From Holophagales bacterium (lineage in GTDB: Bacteria > Acidobacteriota > Thermoanaerobaculia > UBA5066), in NCBI GenBank assembly GCA_016716705.1, contig JADJVF010000017.1:62001-126000 (forward strand): DNA of 64,000 nucleotides, written 5' to 3'. The position numbers and the translations under genes were made by a program. Each line of letters opens with the position of its first letter. Position 1 is the first letter of the stretch. The notes beneath the pieces were generated by a model. It was not told the origin of the DNA. It made no database searches and saw nothing but the letters and a program-made list of their open reading frames with translations. Of the stretch, positions 26,697 to 35,607 are shown one piece after another.

Positions 26697-28535
26697 GGCG
26701 CCCCCGTGATCGTCAGGCTGAGGAAGTGCTGCATGACGCCGAGCGCGCGAAGCGTCACCCAGCGCGACAGGTCCCCTTCTCTCTCGAGAGGGACGGGAAG
26801 GGTCACGCCGACCGGCCGCTCCAGCTTCCAGCGGGCACGGTGGTCGGCGCGGGCCACGAGGCGACCCAGGGCGGCATCGACCTCGGGCGAGCGAAACGCG
26901 CCCGCGGCGGCGAGGGCGCGAAGGAGCTCGAGGAGGTCCGACGTATCGCCGACACCGATCCCGGTCCGGGCCTGATCGTCCGTCATCGCTGAAAGCTCGA
27001 CGTTCTTCGCGCGTTCGATGCAGAAAGTAATCGCGTTCTGGACGGCTGCCGACCGCTTCTCTTCCGCGACGGACGTCAGGACGAGGAGGTCCCCCGCCAC
27101 GCTCTCGGACACGTGGTCCGAGGTGACGCGGCGGCGCGCGAGGTGGTCCGCCGCGCTGAGGAGCCGCGGGTCGTCGCCGTAACCCAGGAGGAAGAGCGCC
27201 CGGCAGGCGGAGACGAAACCGCTGCCGACGGCAGGGCTTTCACCCCGCTCGATGTCGACGATCACCCGCTCCCACCTCGCGAGGAGAAGGTCGGCGGCGC
27301 GCTGGAGCTCCGTCACGTCGGCATCGCACCCCATCTCGAGGAGGAGGAGGACGAACGACGTTCCGGGGTCGACGGCGGAGGAGGAGACGGACGGTCCGCC
27401 CGCCGGAAGCATTCCGCGCAGCTGCGGGAGGGCGTCCTTCAGGAACGGATCGCGCACCAGCACCTGCCGGGCCTTCCGCCGCTCGATGTCCTTCGCCGGA
27501 CGATGGAGGAGATCGCGCAGGGCGACGTAGCGCGCCGCCGGACACTCCCGGGAGAGGAGCCAGTCGAGGGTCGAAAGCGGCACCGGAAACGCACCGGTCG
27601 GGAGAGTCCGCATGGGTCGCGGGGTCAGCTCGCGGCGCACCGTCGCGGGCATCGCGTCGGCGACGACGGCCGTCCGCGGCGAGGCGGGCGGCCCCTCGCG
27701 CCGAACGGTCCTCGCTCCCTCGCGTACGGGCCGCGGCGGCCCCGCCGGGCGAGCGCCAGGCCGGTCGTCCGGACGGTACGGCGGGCGATCCGGGCGCGGC
27801 CCCGCAGGCCTGTCGTCGCGGCGGAACGGCGGACGATCCGGACGCGGCCCCGCAGGCCTGTCGTCCCGACGGAACGGCGGACGATCCGGACGCGGCCCCG
27901 CAGGCCTGTCGTCGCGACGGAACGGCGGACGATCCGGACGCGGCCCGGCAGGCCTGTCGTCGCGGCGGAACGGCGGGCGATCCGGACGCGGCCCGGCAGG
28001 CCTGTCGTCCCGACGGAACGGCGGACGATCCGGACGCGGCCCCGCAGGCCTGTCGTCGCGGCGGAACGGCGGGCGATCCGGACGCGGCCCGGCAGGCCTG
28101 TCGTCGCGGCGGAACGGCGGACGATCCGGACGCGGCCCGGCAGGCCTGTCGTCCCGGCGGAACGGCGGACGATCCGGACGCGGCCCGGCAGGACCGGTCG
28201 TCCCGGCGGAACGGCGGACGATCCGGGCGCGGCCCGGCAGGCCGATCGTCGCGGCGGAACGGCGGGCGATCCGGACGCGGCCCGGCAGGCCGGTCGTCGC
28301 GGCGGAACGGCGGGCGATCCGGACGCGGCCCCGCAGGCCTGTCGTCGCGGCGGAACGGCGGACGATCCGGGCGCGGCCCGGCAGGCCGGTCGTAGTGGCC
28401 ACCAGGCGCGCCGCCCTCGGCGCGCGGTGCAGGACGGTCGTCGGGCCGGAACGGAGGACGGGCGCCGGGCCGTGCCGGCGGGCGTCCGGTGGGCCGCCTG
28501 GGCGGCCCGGAGCGTGAGCCCCCTCGCGGTTTCAT
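26693..28535 (-). pseudogene. Arg/Pro/Asp repeat protein with alpha-toroid C-terminal domain, frameshifted
   Basis: One gene read in two frames. From ATG 28535 the N-terminal part is a basic Gly/Pro/Arg tract, then 16-residue repeats PAGPRPDRPPFRRDDR. After four repeats an extra A near 28193 shifts the frame. Nine more repeats continue in the second frame, followed by a helical domain of about 330 residues (LDWLLSRECPAARYVALRDLL, DVTELQRAADLLLARWERV, FVSACRALFLLGYGDD) that resembles squalene-cyclase/prenyltransferase-type alpha/alpha toroids. Corrected, the protein would be about 613 aa. The insertion is probably a sequencing error or recent slippage, since both halves are otherwise clean. 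The Arg-rich tail suggests RNA or anionic polymer binding; function is unknown. Confidence 0.75.
27768..28395. repeat. 48-bp tandem repeat, about 13 copies, coding
   Basis: The unit encodes 16 residues (RPDRPPFRRDDRPAGP). Copies are nearly identical; differences are mostly synonymous (cggcag/cgcagg, gtcgtcgcgg/gtcgtcccga). This shows recent unequal exchange or gene conversion. One copy carries the frame-breaking extra base (about 28193). Confidence 0.9.
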
Positions 28536-28561
28536 CGTGCGCGAGGATAATCCCTCGCGGG

Positions 28562-29344
28562 ATGAACGTCTTCCGAAGCGATCCGCCCCTCGTCGTCGCC
28601 CGCCGCGGCTCGACCCGCGACGCCGTGGAGAACACGATCGAAGCCTTCGACCAGGCCGAGGCCGACGGCGCCGACGCGCTCCACCTCGACGTCCGCCTCA
28701 CCGCCGACGGCGAGGTCGTCGTTTCCGCCGAGGCGGAAGTCGTTCTCGGGAACAGGCGCCTTCCCATCTCGTCTCTCTACCTTTCCGATCTCCTCGGCGT
28801 CACGGTCACGAAGGGCGAGAGGAGCGGCGCGGTGCCGCTGCTGCGCGACGTCCTGACGCGCTACGGCCACGACGGCCGCTTCCTCGTGGAGCTCAAGCCC
28901 GGCCCCGCGCCCCGACCCGGCCTCCTCGAGTTCCGTGTCGCCGCCCTCCTGACGCAGTTCAACGCCCTCGAGAGGAGCGTCGTCGCGAGCTCCGCGCCGG
29001 AGCCGCTGAGGCGGATCCGCGAAGCGCAGCCCGCCCTCGAGACCGCCTTCTGCTACGACGGCACCGTCTACCGCCCCGAGGGACGCCTCTGGCCGAACCT
29101 GCCCAGCGGCTGCCGCGGCATCGCTCCCGCCGTCGCCCTCGCCTCCGAACGCCTCTTCGCCGAGGCGAAGGCCGAGGGGGTCGCCGTCCACGTCTCGACG
29201 GTGAACGACCCCGCGGAGGCGGTCCGATTCGCCCGCCTCGGCGCCGCCTCCCTCGTCACCGACGACGTCCCGGCCGTGGTGGCCGCGCTGCGCGCGGCCG
29301 GCCTCGCGCGCCCGAACGCGCTCGCACCCGCGTCCGCCGAGTAG
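28562..29344 (+). CDS. Glycerophosphodiester phosphodiesterase-fold protein, catalytic residues lost
   Basis: 260 aa. The GDPD fold is clear: VVARRGSTRDAVENTIEAF, ADGADALHLDVRLTADGEVVV, FLVELKPG, and the C-terminal VAVHVSTVNDPAEAVRFARLGAASLVTDD, which mimics the vW TvN/TD end. But HRG is RRG, the metal ligand E of ELDV is His, and the second catalytic His (HDP) is Ala. Only the ExK pair remains. Hydrolysis of glycerophosphodiesters is therefore unlikely. It is divergent from the repeat-toroid gene with 26 bp between starts; GATAAT (28549-28554) ends 7 nt before the ATG, so the mRNA may be leaderless. Confidence 0.8.
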   Translation: MNVFRSDPPLVVARRGSTRDAVENTIEAFDQAEADGADALHLDVRLTADGEVVVSAEAEVVLGNRRLPISSLYLSDLLGVTVTKGERSGAVPLLRDVLTRYGHDGRFLVELKPGPAPRPGLLEFRVAALLTQFNALERSVVASSAPEPLRRIREAQPALETAFCYDGTVYRPEGRLWPNLPSGCRGIAPAVALASERLFAEAKAEGVAVHVSTVNDPAEAVRFARLGAASLVTDDVPAVVAALRAAGLARPNALAPASAE

Positions 29345-29354
29345 ACGGGGAACC

Positions 29355-29371
29355 CCGGCCCTTCGGGCCGG
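29355..29371. terminator. Hairpin between convergent genes
   Basis: A 7-bp perfect stem (CCGGCCC with GGGCCGG) and a TTC loop, 11 bp after the GDPD-like stop and before the end of the convergent regulator gene. There is no T-tract, so it is only a possible terminator. Confidence 0.45.
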
Positions 29372-29419
29372 CGGCCAGTCCCCCTCGAACCCTCCGCCCC
29401 GGCGGATGTCAGTGCCTTT

Positions 29420-30796
29420 TCAGCCCGCGGCGCGCTCCTCGAGGTCGATCTCCCCGTCCACCTCGAGGGCGAAGCGGCCGCGCATCACCGGGACGAGCCG
29501 CACGTCGGGACACTTCAGCTCCAGGCGCTTCCGGAGGAGGATGAGCCGCGTCTCCAGGTTGTCCTTCACCGCCGGCAGCCCCAGCGAGGCGTCGAGCCTC
29601 AGCTCGCGGTTCGTGAACTCCCGCCGCCCCTCGTCCCTGCGGGCCCGGAGGAGCTTCCAGAGGATCTTCCCGGGAACGTTGCGAATCAGGTACTCGCCGT
29701 CCACGAAGACGCAGTCGTCGGACGGGTAGTACAGGAACGTCCGCCGCGGCTTCCTGGCGTGCGAAGCGCCGGGCGCTTTCGACTCCGGCTCCGCCTCATC
29801 CTCGGACGGCTCGGAAAGCCGGTCGATTCCGATCGCGATCTGGTTCGCCAGGACGAGGAGGAACTCCTCGTGCCACTCCTCGAAGGCGAGCGGGTCGCGG
29901 CTTTCGAGAGCGAGGACCCCGATGAGCCGGTCCTCCACGAGAAGCGGCAGCGCGAGCTGGCTCTCCGCGTCGGGAAGGCCGGGAAGCGGGATCTCGCGGC
30001 GAAGCTCCGCGCCTCCCCCCGCCGCCTCGATCGTCCCGCGCACCGCGCGCGAGTAGCGCAGGAGCGACTCCATTCCCGAAAGGCGAAGCGGCGTTCCCGT
30101 CGCCGCCACGGTCCCGATGAGCCCCTGCGCGACGGAGACCTCGGCGCCGACGCCGCTCCCGCCGTATCCGTGGCTCGAGATCGTCACGAGCGTCCGGCTC
30201 TTCTCGTCGAGGAGGAGGAGCATCGAGTGGCGAAAGCCGAGGACCTCGTCGAGCGCGCCGAGGACGTCGTAGAGGAGCGACTCGAGGTCGACCGCCCGGT
30301 TGATGCGGCAGGAGACGAGGGAGAGAGCGCGGATCTCGGTCATCGGCCCGTCGACGGCGGCCTTCTCGCAGCAGTCCTCCGGCGCCGCGGGCTCGAGGAA
30401 CCCCGAGACGGGCCGGATCCACTCCACCTCGCAGACGTCGGCCGACAGGAGCCTGAAGATCCCCTTCATCCCCGTGTGCGAGGCGATCGCCTCGATCCGC
30501 AGCGCCATCTCCACGAAGAGCGGAGTGTCCGTCTCCGACCTCACGTAGCGGAGGCCGAGCTTCCACTCCTCGAACGTGACCGGGTCGACGACCGTCGCCG
30601 TCGCCCGCGGGTTCGCCTCGAGGTTCCGGCTCGTCTTGTTGAAGAACTGCCTCGAGATGGCGACGTGCCGGTCGTCGACCTGGCGGATCTGGCTCAGGTA
30701 GGTGACGTTCGGCGTCCCGTCGAGGGCACACGTGGCGAGCGAGCCGGGGATGATTCCCTGGAAGCAGCGCGACAGGGAGGGGAGCTTTTCGATCAC
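29420..30796 (-). CDS. PPOX - GAF - winged-helix three-domain protein
   Basis: 458 aa, starting with a GTG that overlaps the stop of the upstream PPOX gene. Residues 1-150: FMN-binding split-barrel of the pyridoxamine phosphate oxidase superfamily (GIIPGSLATCALDGTPNVTYLSQ, HVAISRQFFNKTSRNLEANP). Residues 175-330: GAF (VLGFRHSMLLLLDEKSRTL). Residues 370-455: a winged-helix-like module (KILWKLLRARRDEGRREFTNRELRLD, LETRLILLRKRLE) resembling OmpR-type C-terminal DNA-binding domains. Inference: a flavin or redox-responsive sensor that regulates transcription. It is coupled to a second, single-domain PPOX protein. Confidence 0.75.
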   Translation of the reverse strand: MIEKLPSLSRCFQGIIPGSLATCALDGTPNVTYLSQIRQVDDRHVAISRQFFNKTSRNLEANPRATATVVDPVTFEEWKLGLRYVRSETDTPLFVEMALRIEAIASHTGMKGIFRLLSADVCEVEWIRPVSGFLEPAAPEDCCEKAAVDGPMTEIRALSLVSCRINRAVDLESLLYDVLGALDEVLGFRHSMLLLLDEKSRTLVTISSHGYGGSGVGAEVSVAQGLIGTVAATGTPLRLSGMESLLRYSRAVRGTIEAAGGGAELRREIPLPGLPDAESQLALPLLVEDRLIGVLALESRDPLAFEEWHEEFLLVLANQIAIGIDRLSEPSEDEAEPESKAPGASHARKPRRTFLYYPSDDCVFVDGEYLIRNVPGKILWKLLRARRDEGRREFTNRELRLDASLGLPAVKDNLETRLILLRKRLELKCPDVRLVPVMRGRFALEVDGEIDLEERAAG

Positions 30797-31269
30797 GACA
30801 CGCTCCCGCCCACGATCGGCGCGCCCGCGCGGGGTCCGGGCGTCTGCTCGTAGGCTTCGGCGACGACGAACGTCACCGCGTGGCAGGGCCACCTCGTCCG
30901 GCGCCTCACGGCGGCGGACGGGAGGCCGATCACCTCCACCTCCGCGTCGAACGCCGCCGCGAGCCTCTCCACCTCGGCCCGCTCCTCTTCTCGCGCAGGA
31001 CCGATCGTCTCGACCCGCCCCTTCAGCTGAATGGTCCGGTGAGTGAGCGGCTGCGAGAGGACGACCGCGATCGCCCCGTTCTCGCGCAGGTTCGCGAGGC
31101 TCGTCTCCGACGTCGCGACCGGCAGGTAGACCGTCAGGCGGCGGCCGTCCGCCGAGGCCCGAGCGGCGGCGGCCATCAGCTCGTCGGGAACGAGCGCCGC
31201 GTCGCGCGTGGCCACGTGCACCGCGACCAGCCCCTCCAGCAGGGCCGCCAGATTCTCCGGAACCTCCAC
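30793..31269 (-). CDS. PPOX-class FMN-binding protein
   Basis: 158 aa. A single split-barrel domain: VHVATRDAALVPDELMAAAA, LTVYLPVATSETSLANLRENGAIAVVLSQP, RTIQLKGRVE. Known: members bind FMN, F420 or heme and reduce or sense small molecules. It has no catalytic motif that points to true PNP oxidase. It is the first gene of a coupled two-gene operon with the PPOX-GAF-wHTH protein. Confidence 0.75.
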   Translation of the reverse strand: MEVPENLAALLEGLVAVHVATRDAALVPDELMAAAARASADGRRLTVYLPVATSETSLANLRENGAIAVVLSQPLTHRTIQLKGRVETIGPAREEERAEVERLAAAFDAEVEVIGLPSAAVRRRTRWPCHAVTFVVAEAYEQTPGPRAGAPIVGGSVS

Positions 31270-31389
31270 GGTGGGCGGAGGGTACCGCAGCCCCCGTCGA
31301 TTAGTGAATTCTTAGGGAGCGTTAGTCAGTTCTTAGGTGGCCGGCCCCGCAGCGGCGCCACAGATTCCTCGGCACAAAGGAGTTCGATC

Positions 31390-31992
31390 ATGGCCGCCAC
31401 CTTCCACACTGCCGACACCGTCCGCCGCATCGCCCTCGCCGCCGCCGCGGCGACCCTCGTCGCCTCGACCGTCGCCCTCGCCGGCGAAACGCCGAAGAAG
31501 CCCCTCACCTTCGGCGCCTCGCCCGAGCTCGCGCGCGGGAAGTACCTCGTCTCCGTCATGGGCTGCGACGACTGCCACACGCCGATGAAGATGGGCGCCC
31601 GCGGCCCCGAGCCCGACATGGCGCTCCGCCTCTCGGGCCACCCGCAGGCGCTCAAGGTCCAGGGCGCACCGCCCGTCGACGGGAAGAGCTGGGTCTGGGC
31701 CGGCAACGCGACGAACACCGCCTTCGCCGGACCCTGGGGCGTCAGCTACGCCGCGAACCTCACCTCCGACGCCACCGGCATCGGTTCCTGGACCGAGGCC
31801 AACTTCGTCCGCGCGATCAAGGACGGGAAGCACCTCGGCGTCGGCCGGCCGATCAACCCTCCGATGCCCTGGCCCGCCTACCGCAATGCGACCGAGGACG
31901 ACCTGAAGGCGGTCTATGCGTACCTGAAGACCGTCCCGCCCGTGAAAAACGTCGCTCCGGAGTACCAGCCGCCGCAGATGGCGAAGAAGTGA
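31390..31992 (+). CDS. Secreted monoheme cytochrome c
   Basis: 200 aa from ATG 31390, with AAAGGAG 7 nt upstream. Residues 1-33 are a signal peptide ending VALAGE. One CxxCH heme site is present (CDDCH), with PPMPWPAYRNATEDDLKAVYAYLKT as the helix around the distal ligand region (Met in PPMPW). Known: similar cytochromes form subunits of membrane-bound dehydrogenases or act as electron carriers in the periplasm. No dehydrogenase is next to it. A strong hairpin follows. Confidence 0.88.
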   Translation: MAATFHTADTVRRIALAAAAATLVASTVALAGETPKKPLTFGASPELARGKYLVSVMGCDDCHTPMKMGARGPEPDMALRLSGHPQALKVQGAPPVDGKSWVWAGNATNTAFAGPWGVSYAANLTSDATGIGSWTEANFVRAIKDGKHLGVGRPINPPMPWPAYRNATEDDLKAVYAYLKTVPPVKNVAPEYQPPQMAKK

Positions 31993-32016
31993 CCCGCGCG
32001 GTACCCGGGATCACGG

Positions 32017-32048
32017 GGCCCGGCGCTGCGGCAACGCCGCGCCGGGCC
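32017..32048 (+). terminator. Strong hairpin after the cytochrome c gene
   Basis: A 10-bp perfect stem (GGCCCGGCGC with GCGCCGGGCC) with an inner GGC-AAC-GCC extension, 24 bp after the stop. Only a weak pyrimidine run follows, so termination is likely but not certain. Confidence 0.55.
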
Positions 32049-32167
32049 GTTCCGTCTCGACGAGCCCGGCCCGCTCTGCCAAGATCCCGCGCCAAACGCG
32101 CGGACGCCCCGGCGAGGGGCGGGAGAGGCCGACGGGATGTGCGGGCGGGATCGAACTCCGGAAGAAG

Positions 32168-32242
32168 TGGTCGGGGCGGGCGGATTTGAACCGCCGACCT
32201 GTTGCTCCCAAAGCAACTGCGCTACCCCTGCGCTACGCCCCG
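32168..32242 (-). tRNA. tRNA-Pro (anticodon UGG)
   Basis: A 75-nt cloverleaf on the minus strand. The 7-bp acceptor stem CGGGGCG/CGCCCCG opens with C1-G72 as in bacterial tRNA-Pro. The D-arm is GCGC/GCGC. The anticodon stem is GTTGC/GCAAC with loop TTTGGGA, anticodon TGG. The T-arm is GGCGG/CCGCC with TTCAAAT. A73 and an encoded CCA complete it. Confidence 0.97.
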
Positions 32243-32324
32243 GCGCGCTGGATTCTCGGCCGGCGGCCTGGGGATGTCCACTCGCGGCCGCCGTCACGGC
32301 GACCGCCGGTCCCGGAGCCCCGCG

Positions 32325-33080
32325 ATGAGCCGGACGCTCCTCCTCCTCCACGGCCTCGGCGGCTCGACGGAAGACTGGGCCGCGGTCGCGGCGGCCCTGC
32401 CGAAGAGCCTGTCCCCCCTGGCCCTCGACTTCCCCGGCTTCGGCAAGGCCGTCCGCCCGCACGACAGCTACGACCCCGCGTCGCTCGCGCGCTGGGTCCT
32501 CGGCGAGCTGGACGACCGCGACGTGGAGACGGCGGTCGTCGCGGGGCACTCCCTCGGGGGCCGGGTCGCGGGAGAGCTCGCGCTGCTGGCGCCGAAGCGG
32601 GTCCTGGCCCTCGCGCTCGTCTCCCCGCTCGGCTCGGCTCCCTACGGCTTCACCGACACGCTCAAGTGGAAGGCGATGTCGCGCGCCGCGCTCGTCAGCT
32701 CGGCGCCGGACACGTCCATGAGAAACGCGCTCGGGTACGGCTTCGCCGTCGACGGCGCGGGAAAGAAGGGGTTCGTCGCGCGAGGGATGGCGGCCCGGAC
32801 CGGACCCCGCGCGCCCGCCGCGCTCCGGGCGCTCGAACGCTCGGTCGACGGGCTCCTCTCCGCCCCGCCTCTCTCGAAACGGCTCGCGGGAACGAAGGTA
32901 CCTCTCCTCCTCGTGACGGGGGCGGAGGACCCGCTCGCGCCGCCGAAGGACGTCGAGGCGATCCGCTCGGCGCGTCCCGACGCCGCGTACGTCAAGCTGG
33001 CCGGCATCGGCCACTACGCCCCGATCGAGGCGCCGAAGGACGTGGCGAAGCTCCTGTCGGAGCTGTCGAAGAAGGCCTGA
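32325..33080 (+). CDS. Alpha/beta hydrolase
   Basis: 251 aa from ATG 32325. Motifs: LLLLHGLGGSTEDW (oxyanion hole), nucleophile elbow GHSLGG, acid in LLVTGAEDPLAPP and His in AGIGHYAPIEAP, so the Ser-Asp-His triad is complete. The family covers esterases, lactonases and C-C hydrolases; no substrate can be assigned. The gene is convergent with rph, 7 bp apart at the stops. Confidence 0.85.
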   Translation: MSRTLLLLHGLGGSTEDWAAVAAALPKSLSPLALDFPGFGKAVRPHDSYDPASLARWVLGELDDRDVETAVVAGHSLGGRVAGELALLAPKRVLALALVSPLGSAPYGFTDTLKWKAMSRAALVSSAPDTSMRNALGYGFAVDGAGKKGFVARGMAARTGPRAPAALRALERSVDGLLSAPPLSKRLAGTKVPLLLVTGAEDPLAPPKDVEAIRSARPDAAYVKLAGIGHYAPIEAPKDVAKLLSELSKKA

Positions 33081-33087
33081 AGGCCGC

Positions 33088-33855
33088 TCAGGCGGGCGGC
33101 AGCCAGTCGTCCGGGATGCGCCCTGCCAGCGCCTTCCTCTGAGCGCGGAAGAGGCGGCGGCACCCTCGCCTGGCCACGGTGAGCATCTCGCGGAGGCGCT
33201 TGTCGTCGAACGGCTCGCGCTCGGCCGTCCCCTGCACCTCGACGTAGCGTCCGGTCGAGGTGCCGACGACGTTCAGGTCGACGTGGGCGGTGGAGTCCTC
33301 GGTGTAGTCGAGGTCGAGCGCGACGACGCCCTCGGGACGGTCGGGATCCGGAAGCACGCCGACCGAGATCGCCGCGACCGCCTCGCGGAACGGGCGCTTC
33401 TTCAGCCCGCCCTTCTTCCGGAGCGTCTCGAGGGCGAGGGCGAGGGCGACCCAGGCTCCCGTCACCGAGGCGCAGCGCGTGCCGGCGTCGGCGACGAGGA
33501 CGTCGCAGTCGAGCGTCACCGTCCACTCCGGGAAGGTGCGCCGGTCGGCCACGCCGCGCAGGGCGCGCCCGATGAGCCGCTGGATCTCGAGGCTGCGGCC
33601 CGTCTGCTTTCCCTTCGCGGCCTCCCGGGGCGACCGCTCGAGCGTGGCGCGCGGGAGCATCCCGTACTCGGCGGTGATCCACCCTTCGCCCGTGTCGCGC
33701 AGGAAGGGAGGCGTCTTCTGCTCGAGCGTCGCGACGACGAGGACCTTCGTCTTTCCCTGGACGATGAGGCACGAGCCCTCGGCGTGCGGAACGACGTCGC
33801 ACTCGAGGGAAACGGGGCGGAGCTGGAGGGGGGAGCGACCGTCGGGGCGAGCCAT
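33088..33855 (-). CDS. rph: Ribonuclease PH
   Basis: 255 aa from ATG 33855. It trims tRNA 3' ends phosphorolytically. Motifs: RPDGRSPLQLRPV, VLVVATLEQKTPPFL, GWITAEYGMLPRAT, GRSLEIQRLIGRALRGV, CDVLVADAGTRCASVTGAWVALAL, and LDLDYTEDSTAHVDLNVV. Catalytic and phosphate-binding residues of the family (RxD/E, TRCASV.GA) are intact. It sits upstream-adjacent to the GerMN-MurI gene's 3' end on the same strand. Confidence 0.95.
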   Translation of the reverse strand: MARPDGRSPLQLRPVSLECDVVPHAEGSCLIVQGKTKVLVVATLEQKTPPFLRDTGEGWITAEYGMLPRATLERSPREAAKGKQTGRSLEIQRLIGRALRGVADRRTFPEWTVTLDCDVLVADAGTRCASVTGAWVALALALETLRKKGGLKKRPFREAVAAISVGVLPDPDRPEGVVALDLDYTEDSTAHVDLNVVGTSTGRYVEVQGTAEREPFDDKRLREMLTVARRGCRRLFRAQRKALAGRIPDDWLPPA

Positions 33856-33866
33856 GGCGGCGGAGC

Positions 33867-35597
33867 TTACGGCAGGTCGACGAGCTCGAGGGCCGCCGCC
33901 TCCCGGCCGAGGAACCGCCCGGCCACGCGGCGGAGGCGCTCGGAGGCGTCGGTGACGAGGAGGTGGGTCTCTCCGGCCCCGCCTTCGCGCCGCGCGTTCG
34001 TGCCGAGGAGCGTCTCGACCTCGACCGCCGTGGAGGCCGCCGAGTCGACGAGGAGCGTCCCTTCGGGGAGCGCGGCGGCGATCGTCGCGGAGAGGAGCGG
34101 GTAGTGCGTGCAGCCGAGGACGACGACGCGGGCCCTCGCCTCGACGACGGGCGCCAGGTAGAGGCGGGCGGCGGCGCGCGCGACCTCGTTCTCCGTCCAG
34201 CCTTCCTCGGCGAGCGGGACGAAGAGCGGGCAGGCGACGTTCATCACCGTGCGGAACGGGTCGAGCGATCGGATCGCGCGGCCGTAGGCGTCGGAAGCGA
34301 CCGTCGCCTCCGTCGCGAGGACGGCGATCGGCGCCTCGGCGCCGGGACCGGTGAGGCCCCGCGCCCGGCGGAGGGCCGCCCGCGCGCCCGGCCCGACGAC
34401 GCCGACGACGGGGACGTCGCCGGCCTCCTCGACGATGGCGTCGAGAGCGAGGGCCGAGGCGGTGTTGCACGCCACGACGAGCGCCTTGACGCCCCGCGAG
34501 AGGAGGAGCGAGACGGCGCGGCGGGCATAGCGGCGAACGGTCTCCACCGACTTCGTGCCGTAGGGGAGGCGCGCGGTGTCTCCGAGGTAGAGGAGGTTCT
34601 CCGAGGGGAGGCGGCGGGCGACGGCGTCGAGGACGGTCAGTCCGCCGACCCCGGAGTCGAAGAGGCCGATGGGGCGGTCGTCGGTCATGTGCGGTAGGAG
34701 TCTCTCGCGGGACGCGGAGGTGGGGCGTGCCGCGGGGCGGGGCACGGCGATGGGGGGGAGCCGGGGGGACGACGGAACGGGAGACGCCGCCGAAGGCGGG
34801 GCCACCGGCGGCGCTGCGGACCCGGCGGCCGAAGGCGAAGTCGGGGCCGGCCCGGAGGTCACTTCCGGTTCCGGCATCGGCGCGACGAGAGGCGCCTCGT
34901 CGGCCGCGCGGGAAAGGTCGGGAAGGAGCGGGTGGGTCAGGTCGACGTGTCCGGCCAGCGTCTCCACCGGCTCGCCGCCGACGAGGAGGATGACCCGGGA
35001 GACGGCGTGGACGTTCTTCGTGACGGTGAGAACGAGCGACTGAGTGGCGCCGACCTCCTCCGAAGAGCCGGTCTCCCAGCGTTTCGGCAATTCGGCGATC
35101 GCGACCGGCGGCGGGATCGTCGGCGTGGGCTCCGGTTTCTTCGCGCCCTTCTTCCCTGCCGCCTCGACGGGCGAAGGCTCGGGCGTCGGCATCGGTGTCG
35201 GCGGGGCGGGTGGGGCGAGGTCGAGGACGGCGATCCCGTCGGCGAGGCGGAAGGCGGCACGCAGCGTCCAGCCGTCGGGGAAGGGCTTCAGGAGGGCCGG
35301 GTGGCGCGGCCCCTCGAGGACCGCCGCGGCGAGGCTCCGGAGGAAGGCGACGTCGTCGACCGCCGCCGGGACTTCCCGCGCTTCCGGGTGGAAGAGGCCG
35401 TCCTCTGCGGACTCGAACCAGATCGAGACGAGCCGGGCCGGGATCGGCGTCGGGGGCGGCGGGATGGTCCGGGTCGGCGTCGGCCGCGCGGCCACCTGCC
35501 TCTTCTGCCTCGCCTCGTGGACGCGCCTCCCGACGAGAAGCCCCAGCAGGAGGAGGATCAGGAGCGCGAGGAGCGCGAGGGCGAAGCGGCGCGGCAT
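33867..35597 (-). CDS. murI: GerMN domain protein fused in frame to glutamate racemase MurI
   Basis: One open frame of 576 codons. The N-terminal half has a membrane anchor (FALALLALLILLLLGLLVG), then a GerMN-like domain (SIWFESAEDGLFHPEAREVP, AAVLEGPRHPALLKPFPDGWTLRAAF, ADGIAVLDL, SLVLTVTKNVHAVSRVILLVGGE) and a Pro/Ala/Ser linker. From Met304 (34688) a complete glutamate racemase follows: FDSGVGGLTVL, catalytic Cys in ACNTAS and GCTHYPL. Known: MurI makes D-Glu for peptidoglycan in the cytosol, which is the wrong side for a membrane-tethered GerMN, so translation may also start at 34688 (no clear SD there). Context: directly after the AmiC-type amidase, 10 bp gap. Confidence 0.85.
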   Translation of the reverse strand: MPRRFALALLALLILLLLGLLVGRRVHEARQKRQVAARPTPTRTIPPPPTPIPARLVSIWFESAEDGLFHPEAREVPAAVDDVAFLRSLAAAVLEGPRHPALLKPFPDGWTLRAAFRLADGIAVLDLAPPAPPTPMPTPEPSPVEAAGKKGAKKPEPTPTIPPPVAIAELPKRWETGSSEEVGATQSLVLTVTKNVHAVSRVILLVGGEPVETLAGHVDLTHPLLPDLSRAADEAPLVAPMPEPEVTSGPAPTSPSAAGSAAPPVAPPSAASPVPSSPRLPPIAVPRPAARPTSASRERLLPHMTDDRPIGLFDSGVGGLTVLDAVARRLPSENLLYLGDTARLPYGTKSVETVRRYARRAVSLLLSRGVKALVVACNTASALALDAIVEEAGDVPVVGVVGPGARAALRRARGLTGPGAEAPIAVLATEATVASDAYGRAIRSLDPFRTVMNVACPLFVPLAEEGWTENEVARAAARLYLAPVVEARARVVVLGCTHYPLLSATIAAALPEGTLLVDSAASTAVEVETLLGTNARREGGAGETHLLVTDASERLRRVAGRFLGREAAALELVDLP

Positions 35598-35607
35598 CGG
35601 GAGGGCG

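Noticed and set aside
27768..28395. CRISPR array
   Set aside because: Repeats are head-to-tail without spacers, in frame with a gene, and the unit encodes 16 residues.
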